In this document: positions 26,716 through 36,837 of the stretch, one piece after another
Position numbering within the stretch: position 1 is the stretch's first letter
How the letters are laid out: each line of letters opens with the position of its first letter
Assembly: GCA_964400495.1 (NCBI GenBank)
Contig: CAYNTS010000005.1
Span: 1-57,965 of the forward strand
DNA length: 57,965 nt
Direction of reading: 5' to 3'
Origin: CAYNTS01 sp964400495
Lineage (GTDB): Bacteria; Fidelibacterota; Marinisomatia; SCGC-AAA003-L08; D37C17
Made by a program: the position numbers and the translations under genes
The notes under the pieces: model-generated
The model's input: the letters and a program-made list of their open reading frames with translations, nothing else
Told to the model about the DNA's origin: nothing
Databases searched by the model: none

Positions 26716-28287
26716 ATGAACTCACTTATACTAACTTTATTAATATTTTTACCAGTCCTAGGAGCAATTCTTATGCTCCCAGTTGCATGGTTGAAAGGTA
26801 AAGAAGGAGCTCCAATCTACAAATGGATTGCGTTGGCTACAACTGCATTGCAGTTTGTTCTCGCAATTTGGTTGTATCTTCATTTTGATCCATCTGTATC
26901 GGTTATGGAATCACCTTTTACCATACAATTAGATTGGATAAAACATTTTAATATTCAATATTTTATTGGTGTAGATGGACTCAGTATACCAATGGTAATA
27001 TTAACCGCATTTCTTTCATTTTTATCTATTATAATTAGTTGGAAAATTGAAAAACATCAATTGGGATATTTTGCATTATTTCTTCTTTTAGATGCTGGAA
27101 TGATGGGGGTATTTATCTCTCTAGACTTCTTCTTGTTTTATATTTTTTGGGAAGTAATGTTGTTACCCATGTATTTCCTAATTGGAATGTGGGGTGGATC
27201 TAAACGTCATTATGCAGCTATTAAGTTTTTCCTCTATACATTATTTGGATCGGTATTTATGTTGCTTGGAATGTTAGCATTGTATTTTTATACTGAACCG
27301 CACACGTTTAATTTAATTACTTTAATCTCAGAGGCACGTAATATTGATGCAGCACTTTGGGGCTTTAGTATGAAATATATAATTTGGATTGCGTTATTTA
27401 TTGGATTTGCAATAAAAGTTCCGATTTTTCCATTTCATACTTGGTTGCCTCTTGCACACGTGGAAGCACCTACAGCTGTTTCTGTAATTTTAGCAGGTGT
27501 GCTCCTAAAAATGGGTACTTATGGTTTACTCAGAATAAGTTATCCCCTTTTGCCTGGAGAAGTTATTAATTTCTCATTTATTTTAGCTGTCCTTGGTGTG
27601 ATTAATATTATTTGGGGTGCTATCAATGCTATTGCTCAAATTGATTTAAAGAAAATGGTTGCGTATTCGTCAGTAAGTCATATGGGATATGTTCTTTTGG
27701 GTATGGCTGCAGTTATAAGTACAAATGAAGCGGGTGCACAAGCCGGAATGAATGGTGCGGTAATGCAAATGTTTAATCACGGTACAATTACAGCAATGTT
27801 ATTTATGCTTGTGGGTGTTATTTATGATAAAGCACGTCATAGATGGATTGTTTACCCTGATAATTATGAGGTGGAAGAACTGCGTGGGCAACCCGGTTTT
27901 GGTGGAATTGGAGCTCAAATGCCCCGCTATACTGCATTAGTAGCAATTGCATTCTTTGCAGGATTAGGACTTCCAGCATTATCCGGTTTTATAAGTGAAG
28001 CATTATGTTTTATTGGTGGGTTTAGTGCATTTCGAACTTTAACAATTATTGGTACGCTAGGGATTTTATTAAATGCAATTTACTTTTTACGTGCCTATCA
28101 ACGCGTATTTCTGGGTAAACTTAATGAAAAATATGCAGATTATTCCGATATAAGTAGAAGAGAATTGCTCGCAATTGTACCTCTTGCTATTATTGTATTA
28201 TTCTTAGGTGTGTATCCTGCTCCATTAATTGATTTGATTAGCCCAGCTATGGACGCAATAATTCAAACCATAAACGGTGCATTTTAA
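26716..28287 (+). CDS. nuoM: NADH-quinone oxidoreductase subunit M
   Basis: The protein has 523 residues from the ATG at 26716, which has AAGGA at 26706-26710; an ATG at 26710 falls inside that ribosome site. It is an antiporter-like subunit with FYIFWEVMLLPMYFLIGMWGG (conserved glutamate), KVPIFPFHTWLPLAHVEAPT (conserved lysine region) and the SSVSHMGYVLLG motif. The length and helix content are normal for the family. Confidence 0.96.
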   Translation: MNSLILTLLIFLPVLGAILMLPVAWLKGKEGAPIYKWIALATTALQFVLAIWLYLHFDPSVSVMESPFTIQLDWIKHFNIQYFIGVDGLSIPMVILTAFLSFLSIIISWKIEKHQLGYFALFLLLDAGMMGVFISLDFFLFYIFWEVMLLPMYFLIGMWGGSKRHYAAIKFFLYTLFGSVFMLLGMLALYFYTEPHTFNLITLISEARNIDAALWGFSMKYIIWIALFIGFAIKVPIFPFHTWLPLAHVEAPTAVSVILAGVLLKMGTYGLLRISYPLLPGEVINFSFILAVLGVINIIWGAINAIAQIDLKKMVAYSSVSHMGYVLLGMAAVISTNEAGAQAGMNGAVMQMFNHGTITAMLFMLVGVIYDKARHRWIVYPDNYEVEELRGQPGFGGIGAQMPRYTALVAIAFFAGLGLPALSGFISEALCFIGGFSAFRTLTIIGTLGILLNAIYFLRAYQRVFLGKLNEKYADYSDISRRELLAIVPLAIIVLFLGVYPAPLIDLISPAMDAIIQTINGAF

Positions 28288-28298
28288 GGTATAATAGA

Positions 28299-29756
28299 GT
28301 GAGTAATATTCAAAGTATTCCATATTTTACCCCTGAGATAATTTTATTAGTTACAATGCTTGCAATTATCTTATTTGATATAATTCCAAGTTTGAAAAAA
28401 TGGGTACAACCAACATCATTGATTGGTATTTTAATTACAGCTTATGCACTCTATGCTACAATGGGTAGTGTAAAGTCTATTTTCTTTGGTATGATTGTAG
28501 TTGACCCATTTTCTCATATGCTTAAATGGATTATTTTATTAACTACTTTTGCAATTATTTTCATATCAAAATATAGCAACGAACTTGACGATTCTAGTTA
28601 TGCAGAATATAATACTCTATTAATTGCAGCAACACTTGGATTGTTCTTGATGACCTCTTCTACCAATTTATTAATGATATATATTGCAATAGAATTGGTG
28701 AGCATTCCATCTTATATTCTTGCTGGAATTATGAAAGGTGATGCAAAGTCAAATGAATCAGCATTGAAGTATGTTATTTTTGGTTCTTTTGCATCTGGAG
28801 TAATGTTGTTTGGAATAAGTTGGCTTTATGGCATATCTGGTTCAACAGATATTTTTGTAGTTCATGACGCTATTCTCAATTGTACAAACCCTGTCGCATT
28901 GTATATTTCCTTTATTATGATTTTAGTTGGTTTTGGTTATAAAATTTCAATGGTTCCGTTTCATTACTGGACACCAGATGTTTATGAAGGATCCCCAACA
29001 ACCATTACTGCATTTTTATCTGTTGCTCCCAAGGTAGCAGGATTTGCTTTAATTATTAGAGTTTTTTCAACATTATTTTCGGAAGGTGGAGAAGTTGGTT
29101 CTTTGCCTGTTGCAGGATTTGACTGGGCATTAATAATTGCAGTCCTTTCTGCTTTAACAATGACAATTGGTAATTTGTTAGCATTACAACAGAACAATGT
29201 AAAACGTATGCTCGCTTATTCGAGTATATCTCATGTTGGATTTATGTTAATGGCATATTCTGTGCTTTCAAAAGATGCAATGGTAGGCATTATTTTTTAT
29301 TTAGTGATATATGCTTTTATGAATCTTGGGGCATTCTTTTTTACAATATTTGCAAATAATAAAGTAGGTTCAGTAGAGATTGACTCTTGGAATGGACTAG
29401 GTAAAAGAAATCCAGTTTTAAGTGCATTTATGGTTTTAGTAATGGTTTCTTTAGCTGGGTTACCACCAACATCAGGATTCGTTGGAAAAGTATATTTGTT
29501 TTCAGCTTTATTCTCAGTAAGCAAGTATTATTGGTTAGCAATAGTTGGCATTCTAAATAGCGTAGTAGCTCTGTATTATTATTTCAGAGTTGTCAAAAGT
29601 ATGTATTTTGAGAACAATTCCGACACTTCAAAAATTAGTACTAATCCTGTTGTGTTTTGGATGATTATTGTATTTTCAATTCAAAGTATATTATTTTATT
29701 TTTACTGGTCACCGTTGTATGTATTTATTCAAAATACAATTGAACTCTGGAAATAG
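28299..29756 (+). CDS. nuoN: NADH-quinone oxidoreductase subunit N
   Basis: The protein has 485 residues from a GTG start with AAGG at 28286-28289. It is the third antiporter-like subunit, with the helix motifs YIAIELVSIPSYILAG, KISMVPFHYWTPDVYEGSP and SSISHVGFMLMAYSV. It is the last gene of the nuo operon. A hotdog thioesterase gene follows after two bases, so transcription probably continues into it and the nqr genes. Confidence 0.96.
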   Translation: MSNIQSIPYFTPEIILLVTMLAIILFDIIPSLKKWVQPTSLIGILITAYALYATMGSVKSIFFGMIVVDPFSHMLKWIILLTTFAIIFISKYSNELDDSSYAEYNTLLIAATLGLFLMTSSTNLLMIYIAIELVSIPSYILAGIMKGDAKSNESALKYVIFGSFASGVMLFGISWLYGISGSTDIFVVHDAILNCTNPVALYISFIMILVGFGYKISMVPFHYWTPDVYEGSPTTITAFLSVAPKVAGFALIIRVFSTLFSEGGEVGSLPVAGFDWALIIAVLSALTMTIGNLLALQQNNVKRMLAYSSISHVGFMLMAYSVLSKDAMVGIIFYLVIYAFMNLGAFFFTIFANNKVGSVEIDSWNGLGKRNPVLSAFMVLVMVSLAGLPPTSGFVGKVYLFSALFSVSKYYWLAIVGILNSVVALYYYFRVVKSMYFENNSDTSKISTNPVVFWMIIVFSIQSILFYFYWSPLYVFIQNTIELWK

Positions 29757-29758
29757 CA

Positions 29759-30226
29759 ATGAATAAAAAAACAGTAAAAAGTAGTCAAGTAATAATGCAT
29801 GAACTAGTTTTACCTAATGATACGAATATTTTAGGAAATGTATTGGGTGGGCGAGTAATGCATTTAATGGATATTTGTGCTGCAATGTCAGCTTATAAAC
29901 ATACTCGAACTCCAGTTGTTACAGCATCTGTAGATAGGTTAGATTTCCTTGCTCCTGCAAAAAAAGGAGATATTATGATTTTAAAATCTTCTGTAAATTA
30001 TACAGGTCGTACATCTTTAGAAATAGGTGTTAGGATTGAATCTGAATGTCCTATTAGCGGAGAAGTCAATCATACAGCATCAGCATATTTAACATTTGTT
30101 TCCTTGGGGGATAATAAAAAGCCTACACGAATTTCTGAAGTTATTCCCGAAACTGAAGAAGAAAAAAGAAGATTTGATGAGGGAAAAGCACGAAGTAAAC
30201 ATCGTAAAAAAAGATTAAAGAGATAA
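29759..30226 (+). CDS. Acyl-CoA thioesterase, hotdog fold (YciA/BACH type)
   Basis: The protein has 155 residues with the hallmark hotdog segment NILGNVLGGRVMHLMDICAA (central helix and catalytic Asp), then VTASVDRLDFLAPAKKGDI. The family hydrolyses acyl-CoA to free acid and CoA in the cytoplasm; chain-length preference cannot be read from sequence. The C-terminus is a basic tail (KARSKHRKKRLKR). It lies two bases after nuoN and four before nqrA, linking the two respiratory operons. A direct link to respiration is not evident. Confidence 0.88.
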   Translation: MNKKTVKSSQVIMHELVLPNDTNILGNVLGGRVMHLMDICAAMSAYKHTRTPVVTASVDRLDFLAPAKKGDIMILKSSVNYTGRTSLEIGVRIESECPISGEVNHTASAYLTFVSLGDNKKPTRISEVIPETEEEKRRFDEGKARSKHRKKRLKR

Positions 30227-30230
30227 GCTA

Positions 30231-31562
30231 ATGACAACTTATAAATTAAAAAAAGGTCACGATATTAAGATTGCAGGGAAGCCGGCAAAAACAATATCCA
30301 AAATTGAAAGACCTATATCCATTCTAATTCATCCAAATGATATTAATGGAGTAAAACCAAAATTAATTGTTAAAGAGGGCTCTTCTGTTAAAATTGGAAC
30401 TCCATTATTTTTAGATAAAAATAACACAGATGGAATTTTTACATCACCAGTTTCAGGTACACTTTCTAAAATTACATTTGGTGAACGTAGAGCAATTATT
30501 TCATTGGAAATTGAAGTGTCTGATGATAATCATGTAAAATTTGAATCATTTGAAGAAAATAACCCATTAGATTCAGATTATGCCAAAAAGTTGCTATTAG
30601 AATCGGGTATGTGGACATACATCAGACAACGCCCATTTTCAAAAATTGCTAATCCAAGCGATACACCAAAATCTATTTTTATTTCTGCAATGTCAAAAGT
30701 ACCGTTTGCACTTGACCAGTCAATTGCTTTAGAAAATCGGTTGGAAGATTTGCAAAAGGGTGTGAACGTGCTAAAAACTTTAACCAATGGAGTTGTAAAC
30801 TTTGTTTGTAATCCATCAGATTTTACCATTTTAGAAGATGTAAGTAAATCAAACTTTAGTGGTCCACATCCTGCTGGGAATGTTGGTATTCATATCCATC
30901 ATATTGATCCAATTAAAGATAAAAATGATGTAGTTTGGTATGTGTCGCCTCAAGATGTTGCAGATATTGGCTATTTATTTAGTACTGGAAAATTAAATAA
31001 TTCAAGAATTATTTCAGTAGGGGGAACTGGCGTTAAAAACCCTCAATATTTTGAAGTAATTAAAGGTACACCACTTGCAAACATTCTAGATAATAATCTA
31101 AATAAAAATGTTCGAATTATCTCTGGGGATATTTTAAGTGGTTCAATAACCAATGCAACAACCTCAATTGGCTATTATGATGAGATTATTTCTGTATTAC
31201 CTGATGAAGATGAAAGATATTTTTTAGGGTGGTTAAGTCCTGGTTTTTGTAAATATTCAATCACAAATACATTTTTAAGTAAAATATTTAGGAAAAAAGA
31301 ATATAACCTAAACACATTAAAAAATGGTGGTGAACGGGCAATTATTCCATTTGGCAATATTGAAAATATGGTTCCAATGGAAATTATGCCAACGTTTTTA
31401 ATGAAAGCAATTTTAGCTAGAGATATTGAAGAAATGGAAAACCTTGGGATTTATGAATGTGACTCTGAAGATTTTGCTTTATGTTCATTTGCAGACACTT
31501 CAAAAATGGAAGTATCTGAAATTATTCGCGAAGGATTAGAATTTATTGAGGTAGAAGGGTAA
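30231..31562 (+). CDS. nqrA: Na+-translocating NADH:quinone reductase subunit A
   Basis: The protein has 443 residues, the usual NqrA size. The N-terminus (YKLKKGHDIKIAGKPAKTI) and the biotin-carrier-like segment (GIFTSPVSGTLSKI, GERRAI) are typical. The middle has FSGPHPAGNVGIHIHHIDP and the C-terminal half GNIENMVPMEIMPTFL. NqrA is the cytoplasmic subunit implicated in quinone binding. It is the first of six nqr genes in canonical order, two bases upstream of nqrB. Confidence 0.96.
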   Translation: MTTYKLKKGHDIKIAGKPAKTISKIERPISILIHPNDINGVKPKLIVKEGSSVKIGTPLFLDKNNTDGIFTSPVSGTLSKITFGERRAIISLEIEVSDDNHVKFESFEENNPLDSDYAKKLLLESGMWTYIRQRPFSKIANPSDTPKSIFISAMSKVPFALDQSIALENRLEDLQKGVNVLKTLTNGVVNFVCNPSDFTILEDVSKSNFSGPHPAGNVGIHIHHIDPIKDKNDVVWYVSPQDVADIGYLFSTGKLNNSRIISVGGTGVKNPQYFEVIKGTPLANILDNNLNKNVRIISGDILSGSITNATTSIGYYDEIISVLPDEDERYFLGWLSPGFCKYSITNTFLSKIFRKKEYNLNTLKNGGERAIIPFGNIENMVPMEIMPTFLMKAILARDIEEMENLGIYECDSEDFALCSFADTSKMEVSEIIREGLEFIEVEG

Positions 31563-31563
31563 T

Positions 31564-32712
31564 ATGAAATTTATACGTAATTTTCTGGATAAAATTGAAC
31601 CTAATTTTCATGATGGTGGCAAGTTATCTAAATTCTATCCACTTTATGAAATGGCGGATACATTTTTATATACTCCAAAAGATAAAACAACAAATGGTCC
31701 GCATGTACGTGATTCTATAGATTTAAAACGTGCTATGTTTATGGTTGTTATTGCATTAATTCCAGCACTACTATTTGGAATATTTAATGTTGGGTATCAG
31801 CAAGATAGTACACGTACAATTACAGAAAACTTTTTAGCTGGTTTGCAACTTGTATTGCCAATTATTATTGTAAGTTACTCTGTTGGTGGGTTTTGGGAAG
31901 TAGTTTTTGCTGTTGTAAGAAAACATGAAATTAATGAAGGTTTTCTAGTAACAGGATTGTTAATACCATTAATAATGCCTCCAACAATCCCATTATGGAT
32001 GGTTGCTGTTGCAACTTCATTTGGTGTGGTAATTGGAAAAGAAATTTTTGGTGGAACTGGTTTCAATATATTTAATCCCGCTTTAGTTGCGCGTGCATTT
32101 TTATTTTTTGCATACCCTGGTGCAATTTCAGGTGATAAGGTTTGGGTTGCAGTTGATGGTGTATCTTCTGCCACGCCCCTTGCAGTAACAGCAAGTTCAC
32201 AAAATTCAGTCATAACAATTCTAGATAATGCTGGATATACATTCCAAAATATGTTTATTGGATTTATTCCTGGTTCAATTGGAGAAACATCAACTTTGGC
32301 CATTTTAATTGGAGCGATAATTTTATTAGTAACTAAAATTGCAAATTGGCGAATTATGGTTAGCATACTACTTGGTATGGTTAGTATGTCAATTTTATTT
32401 AATTCATTTTCAAATGCGAGTTCAAATGCTCTTTTACAATTACCCTGGAATTATCATTTAACAATGGGAGGGTTTGCATTTGGAATGGTATTTATGGCAA
32501 CGGATCCAGTATCTGCATCTCAAACTAATTCAGGGAGGTGGATATATGGATTTTTAATTGGTATTTTAGCTGTAATTATTCGAACAGTTAATCCGGCATT
32601 CCCTGAGGGTATGATGTTAGCAATTTTACTTGGTAACGCATTTTCACCTATGATTGATTATTATGTCTTAAGAGCACATATTAATAGGAGGCAAAAAAGA
32701 TATGCACAGTAA
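31564..32712 (+). CDS. nqrB: Na+-translocating NADH:quinone reductase subunit B
   Basis: The protein has 382 residues and about ten helices, homologous to RnfD. A covalent-FMN site is visible as DGVSSATPL with Thr204; the fourth position is Ser where many NqrB have Gly, which the flavinylation motif tolerates. ApbE, needed to attach this FMN, is encoded downstream. NqrB also carries riboflavin and lines the Na+ path. Its last 11 bases overlap nqrC, whose ribosome site AGGAGG is at 32686-32691. Confidence 0.96.
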   Translation: MKFIRNFLDKIEPNFHDGGKLSKFYPLYEMADTFLYTPKDKTTNGPHVRDSIDLKRAMFMVVIALIPALLFGIFNVGYQQDSTRTITENFLAGLQLVLPIIIVSYSVGGFWEVVFAVVRKHEINEGFLVTGLLIPLIMPPTIPLWMVAVATSFGVVIGKEIFGGTGFNIFNPALVARAFLFFAYPGAISGDKVWVAVDGVSSATPLAVTASSQNSVITILDNAGYTFQNMFIGFIPGSIGETSTLAILIGAIILLVTKIANWRIMVSILLGMVSMSILFNSFSNASSNALLQLPWNYHLTMGGFAFGMVFMATDPVSASQTNSGRWIYGFLIGILAVIIRTVNPAFPEGMMLAILLGNAFSPMIDYYVLRAHINRRQKRYAQ

Positions 32713-33349
32713 TGCATACACATACAGATTTATTATTATTCTAACAGGGCTTGCAGCTCTTTTGTTGTCATTTGCTTCTACAAGTTTAAAGTCTAGACAA
32801 GATTTTAATCGAGAAATAGATACTAAAAAGAATATTCTAAAAGTTGTTAATCTTTACAATGATTCAATGACACAAGATGAAATTGTGGATACTTTTGTCA
32901 AAAGTATTTCTTCAAAGGTAGTAGAAGAAAATGCTCTTAATTATTATGAGTGTACAACGAACAATACATTAGAAGGGTTAATTTTGCCCGTATCAGGCAA
33001 AGGATTATGGTCAACTATTAATGGTTTTTTAGCATTAGATACAGATATGAATACTATTAAAGGAATTACATTTTACAAACATGGTGAAACCCCAGGTTTG
33101 GGTGGTGAGATTGAAAAAGATTGGTTCACTTCTCAGTTTATTGGAAAGAAAATATTTGATGCTAACAGTAATTTAGTATCTGTAGAAATCAATAAAGGGA
33201 AAGTAGCCAACATCAATGACCATGAAGTAGATGGAATAAGTGGCGCAACGTTAACAACAAAGGGTGTAAGTGATTTTTTATTTTCTAACTTAAAAAATTA
33301 CGAACAATTTTTAACACAAAATATTGCTGGAGATTCTAATGGCAAATAA
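32702..33349 (+). CDS. nqrC: Na+-translocating NADH:quinone reductase subunit C
   Basis: The protein has 215 residues, with one N-terminal membrane helix and a periplasmic FMN-binding domain. The second covalent-FMN motif is DGISGATLT with Thr183; HGETPGLGGEI upstream is also family-typical. It is somewhat shorter than the roughly 250 residues of Vibrio NqrC. It overlaps nqrB and nqrD by 11 bases each. Confidence 0.95.
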   Translation: MHSNAYTYRFIIILTGLAALLLSFASTSLKSRQDFNREIDTKKNILKVVNLYNDSMTQDEIVDTFVKSISSKVVEENALNYYECTTNNTLEGLILPVSGKGLWSTINGFLALDTDMNTIKGITFYKHGETPGLGGEIEKDWFTSQFIGKKIFDANSNLVSVEINKGKVANINDHEVDGISGATLTTKGVSDFLFSNLKNYEQFLTQNIAGDSNGK

Positions 33350-33956
33350 AAAAATGAAAGTATTTGCAGATCCTCTGATTTACAATAACCCAATTACTAA
33401 ACAAGTTTTAGGTGTGTGTTCTGCTCTTGCAGTTACAGTTAAAATGGACACTGCTATTGTAATGGTACTAGCATTAACAACAGTTTTAACTTTTTCAAAT
33501 ATCATAATTTCATCGATGAGAAATATGATACCTTCAAAGGTGAGAATTATTGTAATGTTAACAGTAATTGCAACCTTGGTTATTTTAGCAGACCAAGTTT
33601 TGAAAGCATTTTTATTTGATATTAGTAAACAATTGTCAGTTTTTGTTGGATTAATTATTACAAACTGTATTGTAATGGGTCGTGCGGAGGCTTTTGCTCT
33701 TCAAAATACAGTTAAAGATTCTGCTCTTGATGGTTTAGGAAATGGGTTAGGGTATGGGATAATTTTAATCCTTGTTGCAGCAATTAGAGAATTGTTGGGT
33801 AGTGGGGCATTACTTGGAATGCAGGTTATTCCAGATTCATTTTATACTGCTGGTTATGAAAATATGGGATTAATGTTGTTAGCTCCAGGCGCATTTATTG
33901 TTCTTGGGCTACTAATTTGGGTTCAACGAACAGTTACAGGATATACGGAGAATTAA
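33339..33956 (+). CDS. nqrD: Na+-translocating NADH:quinone reductase subunit D
   Basis: The protein has 205 residues from the ATG at 33339 (GGAG at 33329-33332; an upstream TTG is unlikely). It has six helices, homologous to RnfE. The half-helix cysteines that hold the intramembrane iron centre with NqrE are visible: C27 (LGVCSALAVT) and the one in IITNCIVMGRAEA. The nqrE ATG follows its stop directly. Confidence 0.95.
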   Translation: MANKKMKVFADPLIYNNPITKQVLGVCSALAVTVKMDTAIVMVLALTTVLTFSNIIISSMRNMIPSKVRIIVMLTVIATLVILADQVLKAFLFDISKQLSVFVGLIITNCIVMGRAEAFALQNTVKDSALDGLGNGLGYGIILILVAAIRELLGSGALLGMQVIPDSFYTAGYENMGLMLLAPGAFIVLGLLIWVQRTVTGYTEN

Positions 33957-34583
33957 ATGGAATTATTTGTTCACTATTTAAGCTTAGCAATAGAGTCAAT
34001 ATTTATTCAAAATATATTGCTATCATCATTCTTAGGAATGTGTTCGTTTCTTGCAATTTCAAAGAAAGTAGAAACTTCATTTGGGTTAGGACTTGCAGTT
34101 GTATTTGTTAATGGCATTACTGTACCCACTAACTGGTTAATGCAAAAATATTTACTGTCAGAAGGTGCATTAAGTTGGACAGGAATCGCTTCACTCCAAT
34201 CAATTGATTTAAGTTTTTTAACATTTATTACTTTTATTGCAACTATTGCTGCAATGGTTCAATTAGTTGAAATGACATTGGATAAATTTAGTCCAAAATT
34301 ATATCAAGCACTTGGAATATTTCTACCATTAATAGCTGTTAACTGTGCTATTCTTGGGTCGTCATTATTTATGGTAGAAAGAAACTATCAATTTGGTGAA
34401 TCTGTTGTATATGGTGTGAGTGCTGGGTTTGGTTTCTTCTTAGCAATCCTAACCATGGCAACAATTAGATACAAACTAAAATATTCAAATGTTCCAAGTG
34501 GTTTAAAAGGATTAGGAATCGCAACGATTCTTACAGGATTAATATCAATGGCGTATATGTCGTTCTCAGGAATTAATTTATAG
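33957..34583 (+). CDS. nqrE: Na+-translocating NADH:quinone reductase subunit E
   Basis: The protein has 208 residues and six helices, homologous to RnfA and inverted relative to NqrD. The paired cysteines for the NqrD/E iron centre are in SFLGMCSFLAISK and LIAVNCAILGSSLF. Family motifs NGITVPTNW and SAGFGFFLAI are present. The complete cysteine set agrees with an active pump that needs NqrM for iron insertion. Confidence 0.96.
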   Translation: MELFVHYLSLAIESIFIQNILLSSFLGMCSFLAISKKVETSFGLGLAVVFVNGITVPTNWLMQKYLLSEGALSWTGIASLQSIDLSFLTFITFIATIAAMVQLVEMTLDKFSPKLYQALGIFLPLIAVNCAILGSSLFMVERNYQFGESVVYGVSAGFGFFLAILTMATIRYKLKYSNVPSGLKGLGIATILTGLISMAYMSFSGINL

Positions 34584-34594
34584 AAAGATTATAA

Positions 34595-35818
34595 ATGATT
34601 ATTACACTATCATCTGTTATTGTTTTTGTTGTTGTTATCATTTTATTAGTAACAATACTCAATATCGCAGAAAAAAAATTATTACCCCAGGGTGAAGTTA
34701 AAATATTACTTAATGGGGATGAAGATAAATCACCCTCGGTTAATCCAGGCTCAACGTTGTTAACTGCTTTATCAAATCATAAGATATTTTTGCCCTCAGC
34801 TTGTGGAGGAGGAGGAACTTGCGGAATGTGTACATGTAAAGTTCATTCCGGTGGAGGTCAAATCCTACCAACCGAATTGAGTCATGTATCTCGACAAGAA
34901 GCACGAGAAAACACACGATTAGCATGTCAAGTAAAAGTACGTGAAGATATGGAAGTCCAAATCCCTGATGAAATATTTAATATTCAAAAATGGGAATGTA
35001 CTGTACGGTCAAATTATAATGTAGCAACATTTATCAAAGAGTTAGTTTTAGAACTACCTGCTGGTGAAGAGTTGAAATTTGAAGCAGGTGGGTATATCCA
35101 AATCGATATTCCGGAATATGATATAAAATTCAATACGATGGATATTGAAAAAGAGTACCATGAAGATTGGGATAAATACAATATTTGGGATTTAAAACAT
35201 AAAAATGAAGAACCCATTTTTAGAGCATATTCAATGGCGAATCATCCTGCTGAAGGCAATATTGTGATGTTAAATGTACGTATTGCAACTCCACCACCAA
35301 ACCTTTGGAATGATGTGCCACCTGGAATTTCATCATCATATATTTTTAATTTGAAGGCAGGCGATAAAGTAACAGTATCTGGACCTTATGGTGAGTTCTT
35401 TATAAAAGAAACCGAAAGAGAAATGGTGTATATAGGAGGAGGTGCTGGAATGGCACCAATGCGTTCTCATTTATTTCACTTGTTTCATACACTAAAAACA
35501 GGTCGAAAAGTATCATTTTACTATGGTGCTCGTTCAAAACGTGAGATGTTTTATGATGAAGATTTTAAGAAAATTGTTGCTGAATTCCCAAACTTTAGAT
35601 ATATTGTTGCACTCTCTGATGCTGATCCTGAAGATAACTGGGAAGGTCCAACTGGCTTTATCCATCAAGTTTTACACGATGGTTATTTACAAGATCACGA
35701 AGATCCAACAGAAATTGAGTATTATATGTGTGGTCCACCTATGATGATTGATGCAGTTGATAATATGCTTTACAATATTGGTGTTGAAGCAGAAATGATT
35801 GCATACGACAAGTTCTAG
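34595..35818 (+). CDS. nqrF: Na+-translocating NADH:quinone reductase subunit F
   Basis: The protein has 407 residues. One N-terminal helix is followed by a plant-type [2Fe-2S] ferredoxin domain with C70, C76, C79 (ACGGGGTCGMCTC) and C111; as I recall, the same residue numbers as in Vibrio NqrF. Next come FAD (RAYSMANHP) and NADH (GGGAGMAPMRSH, YYMCGPPMM) domains. NqrF accepts electrons from NADH. Its stop shares one base with the GTG start of apbE. Confidence 0.97.
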   Translation: MIITLSSVIVFVVVIILLVTILNIAEKKLLPQGEVKILLNGDEDKSPSVNPGSTLLTALSNHKIFLPSACGGGGTCGMCTCKVHSGGGQILPTELSHVSRQEARENTRLACQVKVREDMEVQIPDEIFNIQKWECTVRSNYNVATFIKELVLELPAGEELKFEAGGYIQIDIPEYDIKFNTMDIEKEYHEDWDKYNIWDLKHKNEEPIFRAYSMANHPAEGNIVMLNVRIATPPPNLWNDVPPGISSSYIFNLKAGDKVTVSGPYGEFFIKETEREMVYIGGGAGMAPMRSHLFHLFHTLKTGRKVSFYYGARSKREMFYDEDFKKIVAEFPNFRYIVALSDADPEDNWEGPTGFIHQVLHDGYLQDHEDPTEIEYYMCGPPMMIDAVDNMLYNIGVEAEMIAYDKF

Positions 35819-36837
35819 TGCTTGTTAGTAAATTAATAATACCATTGAAAGTTCGAATTATTTCGAGCTTTCTTTTTATATGTACATTTGGGTGTAATTC
35901 ATCTCAATTTGACCCCCATTTAATTTCTGGATATACAATGGGTACTACCTATTCAGTTAAATTATCCGATTCTTTAAGTGAAGTAGAAATATTAAAGGTA
36001 AAAGAGGCAATTGATTCAACGCTTTTTGCAGTAAATCAAATATTTTCAACCTATATTGAAAACAGTGAAATATCAAAAATAAACAAGAATAAGATATCGA
36101 TAATTTCAGATGAGTTTAAATTCGTTTTCAAAAAATCACTTGAGTATTTTGAAATGTCTAATGGTACTTTTGACATAACAGTACACCCGCTTGTAAAACT
36201 TTGGGGATTTGGGAATGAAGCATCAATCAAATCACCACCTAGCAAAGATAAAATTATAAATCTACTATCAAAAATTGGAATGAATAAAGTTCAATTAAAT
36301 AATTACAATTTAGTTAAAGATTTAGAAATAGAATTAGACATGAGTGCAATTGCTAAAGGATATGGGGTAGATAGAATTGCTGAATATTTACTTAATAATT
36401 CCTTTACTAACTTTATGGTAGAAATAGGTGGCGAAGTTCGGTGCGAAGGGAAAAAGAGTAGTAACAAGAATTGGACAATAGGGATTCAAAATCCACAAGA
36501 AGGTAATTTGCAAAATAAGTTAGTTTTGTCAAACACTTCAATTGCTACTTCTGGAAGTTATAATAATTACTTTGAATTTGAAGGTAGGATTTATTCGCAT
36601 ACTATTAATCCTAAAACAGGATATCCGGTTGAACATTCTTTAGTAAGTGCAACAATAATTGCACCACATTGTATTGATGCTGATGCCCTAGCTACAACAG
36701 TTATGGTTTTAGGAGTTGAAAAAGGATTAGCACTAATTGAATCACTAGATAATATGGAATGTTATCTTATTGAAGCGAGTATTAATGATACTCTGATAGA
36801 ATATAAGTCAAAAGGGTTTAGTGAATATGAAATTTAA
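35818..36837 (+). CDS. apbE: FAD:protein FMN transferase (lipoprotein)
   Basis: The protein has 339 residues from a GTG start overlapping the nqrF stop. The signal sequence ends in a lipobox-like TFGC, as expected for periplasmic ApbE. Core motifs are GYTMGTTYSVK, DMSAIAKGYGVDRI, MVEIGGEVRCEG, SHTINPKTGYPV and DADALATTVMVLG (Mg/FAD site). ApbE moves FMN from FAD to threonines in NqrB and NqrC, whose target motifs are present upstream. Its 3' end overlaps a minus-strand nqrM by four bases. Confidence 0.95.
   Translation: MLVSKLIIPLKVRIISSFLFICTFGCNSSQFDPHLISGYTMGTTYSVKLSDSLSEVEILKVKEAIDSTLFAVNQIFSTYIENSEISKINKNKISIISDEFKFVFKKSLEYFEMSNGTFDITVHPLVKLWGFGNEASIKSPPSKDKIINLLSKIGMNKVQLNNYNLVKDLEIELDMSAIAKGYGVDRIAEYLLNNSFTNFMVEIGGEVRCEGKKSSNKNWTIGIQNPQEGNLQNKLVLSNTSIATSGSYNNYFEFEGRIYSHTINPKTGYPVEHSLVSATIIAPHCIDADALATTVMVLGVEKGLALIESLDNMECYLIEASINDTLIEYKSKGFSEYEI

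Noticed and set aside
33917..34111. 64-codon plus-strand frame across the nqrD/nqrE junction
   Set aside because: It overlaps two certain genes in another frame and has no recognisable content.
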